DNA of 64,000 nucleotides from Flavobacterium sp. KACC 22761 (lineage in GTDB: Bacteria > Bacteroidota > Bacteroidia > Flavobacteriales > Flavobacteriaceae): the NCBI RefSeq assembly GCF_034058155.1, contig NZ_CP139148.1, positions 3,844,001 to 3,908,000 on the forward strand. Direction: 5' to 3'. The first letter of the stretch is position 1, and each line of letters starts with the position of its first letter. Of the stretch, positions 53,422-61,843 are shown in pieces. Made by a program: the position numbers and the translations under genes. Below the pieces are notes generated by a model. The model had not been told where the DNA came from, searched no databases, and saw nothing but the letters and a program-made list of their open reading frames with translations.

Positions 53422-53519
53422 GTTTCAAGTTTTGAAAACATTTGTCACCCTAAGCGTAGTCGAAGGGCGCTCCAATTGAACGTGGGCTTCGACTCCGCTC
53501 AGCCTGACAAACTTGAAAC
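53422..53519. repeat. Composite inverted repeat
   Basis: Outer arms GTTTCAAGTTT (53,422-53,432) and AAACTTGAAAC (53,509-53,519) are exactly inverted. Inside, GTCACCCTAAGCGTAGTCGA and TCGACTCCGCTCAGCCTGAC form a second, imperfect pair. The inner part is like a mobile repeat often seen in flavobacteria. The same outer motif occurs near 57,944. Confidence 0.75.
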
Positions 53520-53538
53520 AAATTAAACGTAAAACAAA

Positions 53539-54159
53539 ATGGCTGAATTCATAAAAATATATCCAGATAAACCTAGTGAAGCTGCAATTGCAAAAGTGGT
53601 AAAAGTGCTTCAGAATGGAGGTTTGGTAATTTATCCGACAGATACTGTTTACGGTTTAGGTTGTGATATTACCAATTCACGCGCGTTAGAAAAAATTGCA
53701 AAAATTAAAGGCGTTAAATTAGAGAAAGCAAACTTTTCATTTATTTGCCATGACTTGAGCAATTTATCAGATTATGTTCGTCAGATTGACACTTCGACTT
53801 TTAAAATTTTAAAAAGAGCATTACCGGGTCCTTATACATTTATTTTGCCAGGTAATAACAATTTACCAAAAGAGTTTAAAAAGAAAACTACTGTTGGTAT
53901 TCGTGTGCCAGATAATAATATTATTTTAGAAATTGTTCGGCAATTAGGGAATCCGGTGGTTTCAACTTCTATTCGTGATGATGATGATGTGATTGAATAT
54001 ACTACAGATCCAGAATTGATTTTTGAAAAATGGCAAAACCTTGTAGATTTGGTAATTGATGGAGGTTATGGCGACAACGTTGGTTCAACAATAATCGACC
54101 TTTCAGAATATGAACCAGTTATTGTGAGAGAGGGAAAAGGCGATATCGATATTTTGTAA
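53539..54159 (+). CDS. Sua5/YciO/YrdC-family protein (threonylcarbamoyl-AMP synthase-like)
   Basis: A 206-residue protein with the family start GGLVIYPTDTVYGLGCDI, KIKGVKLEKANFSFIC (where TsaC has KR.. KPLS) and RALPGPYTFILPG. The substitution of the KxR-S tetrad region suggests the YciO-like branch. Members make threonylcarbamoyl-AMP for tRNA t6A or have related nucleotide activity; which one is uncertain. A terminator follows. Confidence 0.85.
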   Translation: MAEFIKIYPDKPSEAAIAKVVKVLQNGGLVIYPTDTVYGLGCDITNSRALEKIAKIKGVKLEKANFSFICHDLSNLSDYVRQIDTSTFKILKRALPGPYTFILPGNNNLPKEFKKKTTVGIRVPDNNIILEIVRQLGNPVVSTSIRDDDDVIEYTTDPELIFEKWQNLVDLVIDGGYGDNVGSTIIDLSEYEPVIVREGKGDIDIL

Positions 54160-54188
54160 GAAAAGAAATAAATTGTTTAGGATAATAC

Positions 54189-54230
54189 AAAAAGGTTTGG
54201 TTAATTAGTAGGTAATTAATCAAACCTTTT
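54189..54230 (+). terminator. Intrinsic terminator after the YrdC-like gene
   Basis: AAAAGGTTTGGTTAATTA and TAATTAATCAAACCTTTT form a long stem with a short loop. It ends 8 bases before the next start codon, so it may also affect that gene's leader. Confidence 0.7.
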
Positions 54231-54237
54231 GTCTTTA

Positions 54238-55278
54238 ATGAAAAAAATGCTTACTCTTTTATTTTTGTTTTCTGCAGTCGCAATATTTTCGCAAAATATT
54301 CTTACTGGTACAATTACAGGTAAAGATAATACCCCTTTAGAAGGAGTAAATATTTACTATGATGGTACAACAATTTCAACAGTTTCAGATGCTGACGGAA
54401 AATTTTCTATCAAATATGAACCTAATGCTAATAATATTTTAGTGATGAGTTCAATTGGATATCAGACCGAGTATCTGTCCGGATTAGATGTTTCGAAGCC
54501 ATTAAACATAACAATGAAGATTTTGGAAAATGAGCTTAAAGAAGTTGTAGTTAACAATAATAATCAGTTTACAAGAGCGCAGAAATTAAAGTTGTTTAGA
54601 GAATTTTTTTTAGGAACAACGAGTAATGCAAAATCAGCAATTATTAAAAATGAAGATGATATTAAATTTAAATATGATAAAAAGAATTTGCTTTTTACGG
54701 CTTCTTCAGATAAACCTTTGGTAATTATAAATCCAGCGTTAGGATATAAAATTGATTTTGAATTGGTGATTTTTGAAGTGTCTTTTAATACATTTAGTAT
54801 TAATTCATTAGATGCGGTTAAGAATTTTTACGGTGGCGTGAGCCGATTCGAAGAAATTGATAATAGCGCCAAAGTTTTAAAAAAACGAGAAAAAACATTT
54901 CAAGGATCTCAAATTCAGTTTTTCAGAAATTTAGCAAATTCGGATTGGGAGGCGAAGAAATTTTTATTGTTTAAAGGTAAATACAATCAAGATCCAACTA
55001 AATGCTTTAAAATAACTAAAGAAGGGGATTTTTCAAAAGTAGAATTAATAGATCAGCAGGATAAAAGTGAAAATATAAATCTAAACTCAAAAAAAATTGT
55101 AGCTGTTTATAATCTTATCTTCGATAAAAAGGAAGCATCGAAAATCACTTTTGAAACAAATAGCTTTTATATTTACAAGTATGGAAATAATTCAAATATT
55201 GAAGACATACTTTTTTCAGGGAAAATTTCAGAAAAAAGAGTAGGAGATATGTTGCCCTTAAATTACGGAATAGAATAA
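54238..55278 (+). CDS. Exported protein with CarboxypepD_reg-like domain
   Basis: ATG at 54,238 (MKKMLTLLFLFS) is chosen; an upstream TTG is in the terminator stem. 346 residues. A signal peptide (ends AIFSQ) leads to one carboxypeptidase-regulatory-like beta-sandwich (about 20-100; GTITGKDNTPLEGVNIYYDGT, SDADGKFSIKY, MSSIGYQTEY). The remaining ~240 residues are not recognised, and no TonB-dependent barrel follows. Probably attached to the outer envelope. Confidence 0.8.
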   Translation: MKKMLTLLFLFSAVAIFSQNILTGTITGKDNTPLEGVNIYYDGTTISTVSDADGKFSIKYEPNANNILVMSSIGYQTEYLSGLDVSKPLNITMKILENELKEVVVNNNNQFTRAQKLKLFREFFLGTTSNAKSAIIKNEDDIKFKYDKKNLLFTASSDKPLVIINPALGYKIDFELVIFEVSFNTFSINSLDAVKNFYGGVSRFEEIDNSAKVLKKREKTFQGSQIQFFRNLANSDWEAKKFLLFKGKYNQDPTKCFKITKEGDFSKVELIDQQDKSENINLNSKKIVAVYNLIFDKKEASKITFETNSFYIYKYGNNSNIEDILFSGKISEKRVGDMLPLNYGIE

Positions 55279-55470
55279 TTTTGATTTTAATAATCTTAAA
55301 TTCTTATGAATTGCAATATGGTTTATTTGTAAAAAAAAACTGAAATTGTATAAATGTTAAAAATAATTAGTAACTTTAGTATAGTTAAAATTTAGTTAGT
55401 TGATTAAAAATAAAGAAATGCTATTCTTAATTTATTATTTAATTGGTTATTAAAAAATTAAGAATACATA

Positions 55471-55498
55471 AAAAAGCAGGTCATTTGACCTGCTTTTT
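55471..55498. terminator. Intrinsic terminator of the OmpA-like gene
   Basis: AAAAAGCAGGTCA and TGACCTGCTTTTT form a perfect 13-bp stem. On the minus strand it lies 27 bases past the OmpA-family stop and ends in a T-run; it can also act on the rightward gene. Confidence 0.85.
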
Positions 55499-55525
55499 CT
55501 GTTTTGATGATATGTGAAACAAGGA

Positions 55526-56359
55526 TTATTTTGCTTGTTTTTTCATTTCTTTTTCAATCATATCGTAGAACTGATCGATTTTTGGCATAACCACGATACG
55601 AGTTCTTCTGTTACGAGCTTTGTTCTCAGCGCTGTCATTAGCAACTAATGGCACATATGAACTTCTACCAGCTGCAATTAATCTTGCAGGGTTAACATTT
55701 AAATCGTTTGTTAAAACACGAACAATTGAAGTAGAACGTTTAACACTCAAATCCCAGTTGTCTAACAAAATTCCGTTGCTTTTGTAAGGAACGTCATCAG
55801 TATGACCTTCAACCATACATTCAAAATCAGGTTTGTCGTTTACAACTTTAGCAACTTTAGCTAAAACAGATTTTGCCTTGTCGCTTACGTCGTAACTTCC
55901 GCTTTTGAATAATAATTTATCAGCGATAGAAATAAATACAACTCCTTTTTCAACATTGATTTCGATATCTGGATCGTTGATTCCAACTGCTCCTTTTAAA
56001 CTTGTAACTAATGCTAAAGTTACACTGTCTTTTTTCGTAAGAGCATCTTGAAGTCTTGAGATTTTCAAATCTTTCTCTTTTAAGCTTTCTAGAGATTTTT
56101 CTAGGTTTTCAGCTCCTTTAGTAGTTAAAACCGTTAAATCTTTTGAACTGTTGATCAAATCTTGATTATGTTGTTTTAAACCGTCAACTGTAGCAGCTAA
56201 TCCAGCTTTTTCTTCTAAACAAGAATTTAATTTCACAGTACAAGAGTTTAATAAATCTTGGGTCTCTTTGTTCTTAGCTTCAAGTGCTGCGTATTGCTTT
56301 TTCGATACACACGAAGTTAAGGCCATTAATACTGATAGTGCGATAACTATTTTTCTCAT
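55526..56359 (-). CDS. OmpA-family lipoprotein
   Basis: A 277-residue lipoprotein (lipobox ALTSC, Cys17) with a central coiled coil (about 20-110) and a C-terminal OmpA domain (about 130-265). The peptidoglycan-binding part shows VEGHTDDVPY, NWDLSVKRSTSIVRVL and AENKARNRRTRIVV with the conserved Asp and Arg. It should tether the outer membrane to the cell wall. A TAAATTTG promoter element lies 30 bases upstream, at the end of the glycosyltransferase gene. Confidence 0.93.
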   Translation of the reverse strand: MRKIVIALSVLMALTSCVSKKQYAALEAKNKETQDLLNSCTVKLNSCLEEKAGLAATVDGLKQHNQDLINSSKDLTVLTTKGAENLEKSLESLKEKDLKISRLQDALTKKDSVTLALVTSLKGAVGINDPDIEINVEKGVVFISIADKLLFKSGSYDVSDKAKSVLAKVAKVVNDKPDFECMVEGHTDDVPYKSNGILLDNWDLSVKRSTSIVRVLTNDLNVNPARLIAAGRSSYVPLVANDSAENKARNRRTRIVVMPKIDQFYDMIEKEMKKQAK

Positions 56360-56388
56360 AGGTATTATATTTAATTAAACGTTGATTA

Positions 56389-56396
56389 CAAATTTA
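56389..56396 (-). promoter_or_regulatory. Promoter -7 element of the OmpA-like gene
   Basis: TAAATTTG on the minus strand, overlapping the stop of the upstream glycosyltransferase gene, 29 bases before the start. Confidence 0.4.
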
Positions 56397-57413
56397 GTTT
56401 TTAATATTTTGTTTACTGTTAAAGATTTCTTTAAAAACCAGTATTTTCTTTACGTAATAAAGGTAAACGATACTTTTTACAGTATAGTATTGCTGTATTT
56501 GAAAATCTTTTCTCTTTTTTAAATACTTTAAAGATAGACAATAAAAAGAGAAATGTGCCTTTAAAATAGCAAAAGTATGACTGAATTTACCTTGTGTAAG
56601 AAAACGGATACCCGCAATTCCATCTAAAACCATTCGGAAGAAAATCGTAAAAAATAATCCTTTTTTGGGCAAATTTTTGACAAGCATTAATAATGAATTT
56701 CTAAAATTCAAAAATGTCTTTCGCGGATTTCCTTGCTGCAAAGTGGCGCCTCCAACATGATAAACAACTGATGCCGAATTGTATTTGATACGATGCCCTT
56801 CGTTTGCGGCACGCCAGCACAAATCAATCTCTTCTTGATGCGCAAAAAAGCTTTGGTCAAAACCACCTAAGTCGTCATAAACTTTTTTTCTGATAAAAAA
56901 ACAAGCCCCAGAAGCCCAGAATAATTCGCAATTATCATTGTACTGGCCATTATCTTTTTCTATGGTATCAAAAATGCGTCCACGACAAAACGGAAAACCA
57001 TATTTATCAATAAATCCTCCAGCTCCTCCGGCATATTCAAAATATTCTTTATTTTTAAAATCAAGAATTTTAGGCTGAATAATTGCGGTTTGTTTTTCAG
57101 ATTCAAAAGTTTCCAATATGGGTTTCAGCCAATTTTCGGTTACTTCAATATCTGAATTTACTAAGGCATAAATTTCTGCATCGACATTTTTCAAAGCCAC
57201 ATTATAGCCTTGTGCAAAACCATAATTGCCATCGTTTTTTATTATTTTGATTGACGGGAAATTTTGCTCTACAATACGTATTGAATCATCTGTTGAAGCA
57301 TTATCAGCTACGTATATATTTGTTCCTTCTGAAAATTGTACAACCGAAGGCAAAAATTGCTCCAACAATTTTGCTCCATTCCAATTTAAAATGACGATTG
57401 CTATTTTATCCAA
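56394..57413 (-). CDS. Glycosyltransferase, family 2
   Basis: A 339-residue GT-A enzyme: nucleotide-sugar binding start VILNWNGAKLLEQFLPSVVQ, ADNASTDDS, the DxD-like NSDIEV, and GGFDQSFFAHQEEIDLCWRAANEGHRI (the ED/QxxRW-like acceptor part). A C-terminal amphipathic segment follows. Probably adds a sugar (rhamnosyl-like) to a cell-surface polysaccharide. It lies 27 bases after the HsdR-N gene. Confidence 0.92.
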   Translation of the reverse strand: MDKIAIVILNWNGAKLLEQFLPSVVQFSEGTNIYVADNASTDDSIRIVEQNFPSIKIIKNDGNYGFAQGYNVALKNVDAEIYALVNSDIEVTENWLKPILETFESEKQTAIIQPKILDFKNKEYFEYAGGAGGFIDKYGFPFCRGRIFDTIEKDNGQYNDNCELFWASGACFFIRKKVYDDLGGFDQSFFAHQEEIDLCWRAANEGHRIKYNSASVVYHVGGATLQQGNPRKTFLNFRNSLLMLVKNLPKKGLFFTIFFRMVLDGIAGIRFLTQGKFSHTFAILKAHFSFYCLSLKYLKKRKDFQIQQYYTVKSIVYLYYVKKILVFKEIFNSKQNIKN

Positions 57414-57440
57414 AGGTAAATCTGTTTTTTGTTTTTGTAT

Positions 57441-57893
57441 TTATTTTATTGCTTCGTAATCCGGAAGGCTTCTTAAAAACTGGTATTTTTCGTTTTCAAA
57501 GTCCATTTGGCAGTAAAAATGATTCAGTCCGTTTGTGACATTCAAAAACCGTGCCTGCATTGTCATATTGTAACGAGCAATTTGATCAAAAGTTGCTTGA
57601 GATATTTTTACTTCAGGCGCTTTACATTCTACTAATATATGTATAGAGCCGTTTGGATTAAAAACAACAACATCGTATCTTTTTCTTAATCCGTTGACTT
57701 TTAAAACTTTCTCAACATTTATTAGAGATTTGGGATATTTTTTTTCGTGAATCAAATAATGAACAACATGCTGGCGAACCCATTCTTCTGGGGTAAGAAT
57801 GATAAATTTTTTTCTGATTTCATCAAAAATAGACACTTTATTTTCGCTATTTTTGAATCGGAAACTATAAACGGGAAAATTTAATTGCTGCAT
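57441..57893 (-). CDS. Stand-alone HsdR N-terminal-domain protein
   Basis: A 150-residue protein matching only the N-terminal nuclease-type domain of type I restriction subunits (HSDR_N_2): EEWVRQHVVHYLIHEKKYP, KRYDVVVFNPNGSIHILVECKAP (the D...ExK pattern of PD-(D/E)xK nucleases) and FDQIARYNMTMQ. No helicase, methylase or specificity genes are nearby, so it is not a restriction system. Its place divergent from holA suggests a role in DNA maintenance; this is inference. Confidence 0.85.
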   Translation of the reverse strand: MQQLNFPVYSFRFKNSENKVSIFDEIRKKFIILTPEEWVRQHVVHYLIHEKKYPKSLINVEKVLKVNGLRKRYDVVVFNPNGSIHILVECKAPEVKISQATFDQIARYNMTMQARFLNVTNGLNHFYCQMDFENEKYQFLRSLPDYEAIK

Positions 57894-57912
57894 AAAGCAA
57901 AAATATAAAATA

Positions 57913-57982
57913 GTTTCAGGTTTCTCCCGAAGTCGCGGGATAAAGTTTCAAGTTATTGAAACAGGAACTTGAAACCTGAAAC
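57913..57982. repeat. Palindromic repeat upstream of holA
   Basis: GTTTCAGGTTTC (57,913-57,924) and GAAACCTGAAAC (57,971-57,982) are exact inverted arms. Inside, GTTTCAAGTT and AACTTGAAAC form a second pair and TCCCG/CGGGA a third. The same motif family occurs at 53,422 and, as a single arm, near 40,630. Confidence 0.75.
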
Positions 57983-57991
57983 AATAAATAA

Positions 57992-58996
57992 ATGGACGAA
58001 GTTGTAAAGATTGTTAACGATATCAAGGCTGGAAATATAAAACCGATTTATTTTTTCATGGGAGAAGAACCTTATTATATTGACAAGTTAACTGAATATA
58101 TTGAGGAGAATGTGCTTGCTGAAGAAGAGAAAGGTTTTAATCAGACAGTTTTATACGGAAGAGATGTTTCGATCGAAGATATTGTTTCAACGGCCAAGCG
58201 CTATCCTATGATGGCTGATCGTCAAGTAGTTATTGTGAAAGAAGCGCAAGATTTGTCTCGAAATATCGATAAATTAGAAGCTTATGCCAATAATCCGATG
58301 GAAACGACGGTTTTGGTTTTTTGCTATAAATACAAAACGCTGGACAAACGCAAAAAAGTGACGAAAGTTCTAGCCCAAAACGGATTAGTTTATGAAAGCA
58401 AAAAGCTTTACGAAAATCAAGTTGGTGATTGGATCAAACGTGTCTTGGCGGGAAAAAAATATACAATTGACCCGAAAGCAAATGCAATGTTGGTTGAGTT
58501 TTTAGGAACCGATTTGAGTAAAATCAACAATGAACTTGAAAAATTGCAGATTATTTTGCCACATGGCACAATGATTACGGCAGAACATATTGAAGAAAAT
58601 ATTGGTTTCAGTAAAGATTATAATGTTTTTGAACTTCGAAAAGCAATTGGAGAACGCAATCAATTAAAAGCGTACAAAATAGCTGAAAATTTTGCTCACA
58701 ATCCAAAAGAATATCCACTTGTGATGACTACAGGACTCGTTTTCGGATTTTTTGTGCAGCTTTTAAAATACCACGGATTAAAAGATAAAAACCCTAAAAA
58801 TGTTGCGTCAGCACTTGGCGTAAATCCTTATTTTTTAAAAGAATATGATTTGGCAGTAAAAAATTATCCAATGCGAAAAGTAAGTCAAATTGTTGGTGCG
58901 TTGCGCGATATTGACGTAAAAAGCAAAGGAGTAGGGGCAAATGCACTTCCGCAATCCGATTTGTTAAAAGAAATGCTTTATAAAATATTTAATTAA
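57992..58996 (+). CDS. holA: DNA polymerase III delta subunit
   Basis: A 334-residue clamp-loader subunit that opens the beta clamp. PIYFFMGEEPYYIDKLTEYI near the N terminus is the degenerate nucleotide-binding start typical of delta; YAAFD-type domain II (EKLQIILP ... ITAEHIEENIG) and the helical C-terminal collar (about 215-330) follow. Length and features are normal for HolA. It starts only 10 bases after a palindromic repeat. Confidence 0.92.
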   Translation: MDEVVKIVNDIKAGNIKPIYFFMGEEPYYIDKLTEYIEENVLAEEEKGFNQTVLYGRDVSIEDIVSTAKRYPMMADRQVVIVKEAQDLSRNIDKLEAYANNPMETTVLVFCYKYKTLDKRKKVTKVLAQNGLVYESKKLYENQVGDWIKRVLAGKKYTIDPKANAMLVEFLGTDLSKINNELEKLQIILPHGTMITAEHIEENIGFSKDYNVFELRKAIGERNQLKAYKIAENFAHNPKEYPLVMTTGLVFGFFVQLLKYHGLKDKNPKNVASALGVNPYFLKEYDLAVKNYPMRKVSQIVGALRDIDVKSKGVGANALPQSDLLKEMLYKIFN

Positions 58997-59061
58997 GCCG
59001 TAATAATTCACGATATTTGCCTTTCTAAAAAATAATCAGATTAAAAAATAATTACACAATT

Positions 59062-59244
59062 ATGGGAATGAATAAAAATACCATTTTAGGATGGGCCACT
59101 TTGATAATGGTACTTATGGGATTATTGCTTATAGGTCTAGGAATCTTTAGATACAGTGATGTTTCGGGCTGGGGATTTGGTGCAGTTGGAGTTGGTTTTT
59201 TTGCGAATGCCTGGGTTTTCAATGCTTTGAAAGGAAGGGTTTAA
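59062..59244 (+). CDS. CAL67264-type small membrane protein
   Basis: A 60-residue protein with two hydrophobic helices (TILGWATLIMVLMGLLLIGL and FGAVGVGFFANAWVFNALKG) and little else. I recall this small, strongly conserved flavobacterial family under the name CAL67264; role unknown. It is between holA and ettA with short spacers. Confidence 0.8.
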   Translation: MGMNKNTILGWATLIMVLMGLLLIGLGIFRYSDVSGWGFGAVGVGFFANAWVFNALKGRV

Positions 59245-59290
59245 TCTGTTTTTGATCATAATAAACAATATAAATAAAAAATAAAAACAA

Positions 59291-60982
59291 ATGTCAGACG
59301 ATAAGAAAGTAATTTTCTCAATGCAGAAATTGAGTAAAACCTATCAAGGAGCAGACAAACCAGTACTTAAAAATATTTATTTGAGTTTCTTTTACGGAGC
59401 AAAAATTGGTATTTTGGGTCTTAACGGTTCTGGAAAATCTTCACTTTTAAAAATTATTGCAGGAGTTGATAAAAATTATCAGGGAGATGTAGTTTTTCAA
59501 CCGGGTTATACTGTAGGTTACTTAGAGCAAGAGCCAATTCTTGATGATTCTAAGACAGTTATTGAAATTGTTCGTGGAGGAGCAGCAGAAACAATGGCGG
59601 TTTTAGAAGAGTACAATCAAATCAATGATTTATTTGGTCTTCCAGAATACTACGAAGATCAAGACAAAATGGATAAATTGATGGACCGTCAAGCGGCATT
59701 GCAAGACAAAATTGATGCTCTTGGTGCATGGGAAATCGATACGAAATTAGAAATTGCAATGGATGCGTTGCGTACACCAGAAGGTGATACACCAATCAAA
59801 AACCTTTCTGGAGGTGAGCGTCGTCGTGTAGCTTTATGCCGTTTGTTATTGCAACAACCAGATGTATTGCTTCTAGATGAGCCTACCAACCACCTTGACG
59901 CTGAGTCAGTTCTTTGGTTAGAGCAACATTTGGCACAATATTCTGGAACTGTAATCGCAGTAACGCACGACCGTTATTTCTTGGATAATGTTGCTGGATG
60001 GATTTTAGAGTTGGATAGAGGAGAAGGTATTCCATGGAAAGGAAACTACTCTTCTTGGTTGGATCAGAAATCAAACCGTTTGGCTCAAGAAGAAAAAGTA
60101 GCTTCTAAACGTAGAAAAACTTTAGAGCGTGAGTTGGAGTGGGTTCGCCAAGGTGCAAAAGGTCGTCAGACAAAACAAAAAGCGCGTTTGCAGAACTACG
60201 ACAAATTATTGAATGAAGATCAAAAACAACTAGACGAGAAATTAGAGATTTATATCCCGAATGGTCCTCGTTTGGGAACAAATGTTATCGAAGCAAAAAA
60301 TGTTGCCAAAGCATTTGGAGATAAATTATTATACGATAATTTGAACTTTACTTTGCCGCAAGCTGGAATTGTTGGAATTATTGGACCTAACGGTGCTGGT
60401 AAATCGACTATTTTCAAAATGATTATGGGCGAACAAGCTACTGACAGTGGGGAATTTTCGGTTGGTGAAACTGTAAAAATCGCATACGTAGATCAGTCGC
60501 ACGCTAATATTGATCCAAATAAATCGATTTGGGAAAACTTTGCTGATGGTCAAGAATTGATTATGATGGGCGGAAAGCAAGTGAACTCAAGAGCTTATTT
60601 ATCACGTTTCAACTTTGGTGGTGGTGAGCAAAACAAAAAAGTATCAATGCTTTCTGGTGGAGAACGTAACCGTTTGCACTTGGCAATGACTTTAAAAGAA
60701 GAAGGAAACGTACTTTTGCTGGATGAGCCTACAAACGACCTTGACGTAAATACACTTCGTGCGCTTGAAGAAGGTTTGGAAAATTTCGCAGGTTGCGCTG
60801 TAATTATTTCCCACGACAGATGGTTTTTAGACAGAATTTGTACGCACATTTTAGCTTTTGAAGGAGATTCTGAAGTTTATTTCTTTGAAGGAAGTTTTAC
60901 TGAATATGAAGAAAATAAAAAGAAACGTCTTGGAAATGATTTAACTCCAAAACGTATCAAATACAGAAAATTGATCAGATAA
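59291..60982 (+). CDS. ettA: ABC-F protein EttA (energy-dependent translational throttle)
   Basis: A 563-residue ABC-F ATPase with two cassettes and no membrane domain. First: Walker A LGLNGSGKSSLLK, signature LSGGERRRVALC, Walker B VLLLDEPTNHLD. Second: GPNGAGKSTIFKM, LSGGERNRLHLAM, VLLLDEPTNDLD. The linker (KRRKTLERELEWVRQGAKGRQTKQKAR is split here as ERELEWVRQGAKGRQ) carries the P-site tRNA interaction motif typical of EttA. It acts on the ribosome E site to gate translation by energy state. Confidence 0.94.
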   Translation: MSDDKKVIFSMQKLSKTYQGADKPVLKNIYLSFFYGAKIGILGLNGSGKSSLLKIIAGVDKNYQGDVVFQPGYTVGYLEQEPILDDSKTVIEIVRGGAAETMAVLEEYNQINDLFGLPEYYEDQDKMDKLMDRQAALQDKIDALGAWEIDTKLEIAMDALRTPEGDTPIKNLSGGERRRVALCRLLLQQPDVLLLDEPTNHLDAESVLWLEQHLAQYSGTVIAVTHDRYFLDNVAGWILELDRGEGIPWKGNYSSWLDQKSNRLAQEEKVASKRRKTLERELEWVRQGAKGRQTKQKARLQNYDKLLNEDQKQLDEKLEIYIPNGPRLGTNVIEAKNVAKAFGDKLLYDNLNFTLPQAGIVGIIGPNGAGKSTIFKMIMGEQATDSGEFSVGETVKIAYVDQSHANIDPNKSIWENFADGQELIMMGGKQVNSRAYLSRFNFGGGEQNKKVSMLSGGERNRLHLAMTLKEEGNVLLLDEPTNDLDVNTLRALEEGLENFAGCAVIISHDRWFLDRICTHILAFEGDSEVYFFEGSFTEYEENKKKRLGNDLTPKRIKYRKLIR

Positions 60983-61003
60983 TAAAATCTGAATTTTCAA
61001 TAA

Positions 61004-61045
61004 AAAAATCCCAAATTCCAAAATTATTGGAGTTTGGGATTTTTA
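61004..61045 (+). terminator. Intrinsic terminator of ettA
   Basis: AAAAATCCCAAA and TTTGGGATTTTT form the base of a long stem, extended by TCCAA/TTGGA, ending in TTTTT, 21 bases after the stop codon. Confidence 0.85.
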
Positions 61046-61064
61046 TTTGATTTTAATTATAAGT

Positions 61065-61097
61065 AAACCCGACAGGTTTTTAAAACCTGTCGGGTTT
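61065..61097. repeat. Perfect 16-bp palindrome
   Basis: AAACCCGACAGGTTTT and AAAACCTGTCGGGTTT, separated by one T. It is similar in form to the terminator stem at 28,627 but lacks a T-run, so is probably a dispersed palindromic repeat, possibly a terminator relic. Confidence 0.75.
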
Positions 61098-61159
61098 GAA
61101 TTGAATATATTTTAAAGAAAGTTTGCCTGTTAGAATTTGGAATTTAAAAATTGGAATTT

Positions 61160-61573
61160 TTAAAGAAACTTAGATTTCAATTCCGGAGTCGGAATCATAC
61201 AACTTTCTTTCTTCCCATACCAATTGTATCTATTTTTGGCAACGTAGTCATAAATTCTGTCGCTAATAAAAATGGGTATAATTCTAAAAATTGGAGTTAA
61301 TTTCCAAAGTCCGCCAAAATTTTTAGCTATTTCGATAACAGCAGAAGATTTATAAAAATAAGCTGTTCCCGGATCATATAAAATAATGCTATCCATTTTT
61401 GAAAAACTGATTCCTAAATGTTTGCAAATTGAAATTCCTAAATCAGATTGTAATGCGACAAATCTAAAAATGTCATTTTTGTCATGTTTGATAATAAATT
61501 GTACAGCGGAGCTGCATAGATTGCAAATTCCGTCAAAAAGAACTATTTTTTTATTTTTTGGAAGATTTTCCAT
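61160..61573 (-). CDS. DCC-family thiol-disulfide oxidoreductase-like protein
   Basis: A 137-residue protein of the DUF393 (DCC) family. The name-giving DGICNLCSSAVQFIIKHDK with its CxxC pair is near the N terminus, followed by FVALQSDLGI and DSIILYDPG, and the YDYVAKNRYNWYGK end. The fold is thioredoxin-like; redox activity is likely but unproven. It is leftward, convergent with ettA. Confidence 0.9.
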   Translation of the reverse strand: MENLPKNKKIVLFDGICNLCSSAVQFIIKHDKNDIFRFVALQSDLGISICKHLGISFSKMDSIILYDPGTAYFYKSSAVIEIAKNFGGLWKLTPIFRIIPIFISDRIYDYVAKNRYNWYGKKESCMIPTPELKSKFL

Positions 61574-61843
61574 TTTATAGTTTTAGAGTAAAAACTTTGT
61601 CAAAGTTTCAAATTTTGACAAAGTTCTATAGATTTAAAGAATTGATTTTACCTATTGATTTTTCAATTCCTATAAAATTAATAAATTAAAAATGGCTTTC
61701 ATAAATTGATTTTAATCGAACTTTACAAAAAGACAATATTGTTTTGCTTTAAAAACAAAAACGTCTATTAAATCGCTTTATTTTAATTTAAGTGTTTTTT
61801 ATGCCAATTTTTAAGAGTGAAAACTGCGACTGCGGCTAAAAAT
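61574..61843. other. Intergenic region without recognised features
   Basis: About 270 A+T-rich bases between the DCC-family gene and mutS2. Nothing is seen beyond short A/T runs. Confidence 0.5.

Noticed and set aside
57441..57893. A type I restriction-modification system
   Set aside because: Only the HsdR N-terminal domain is present; no helicase, HsdM or HsdS genes are near.
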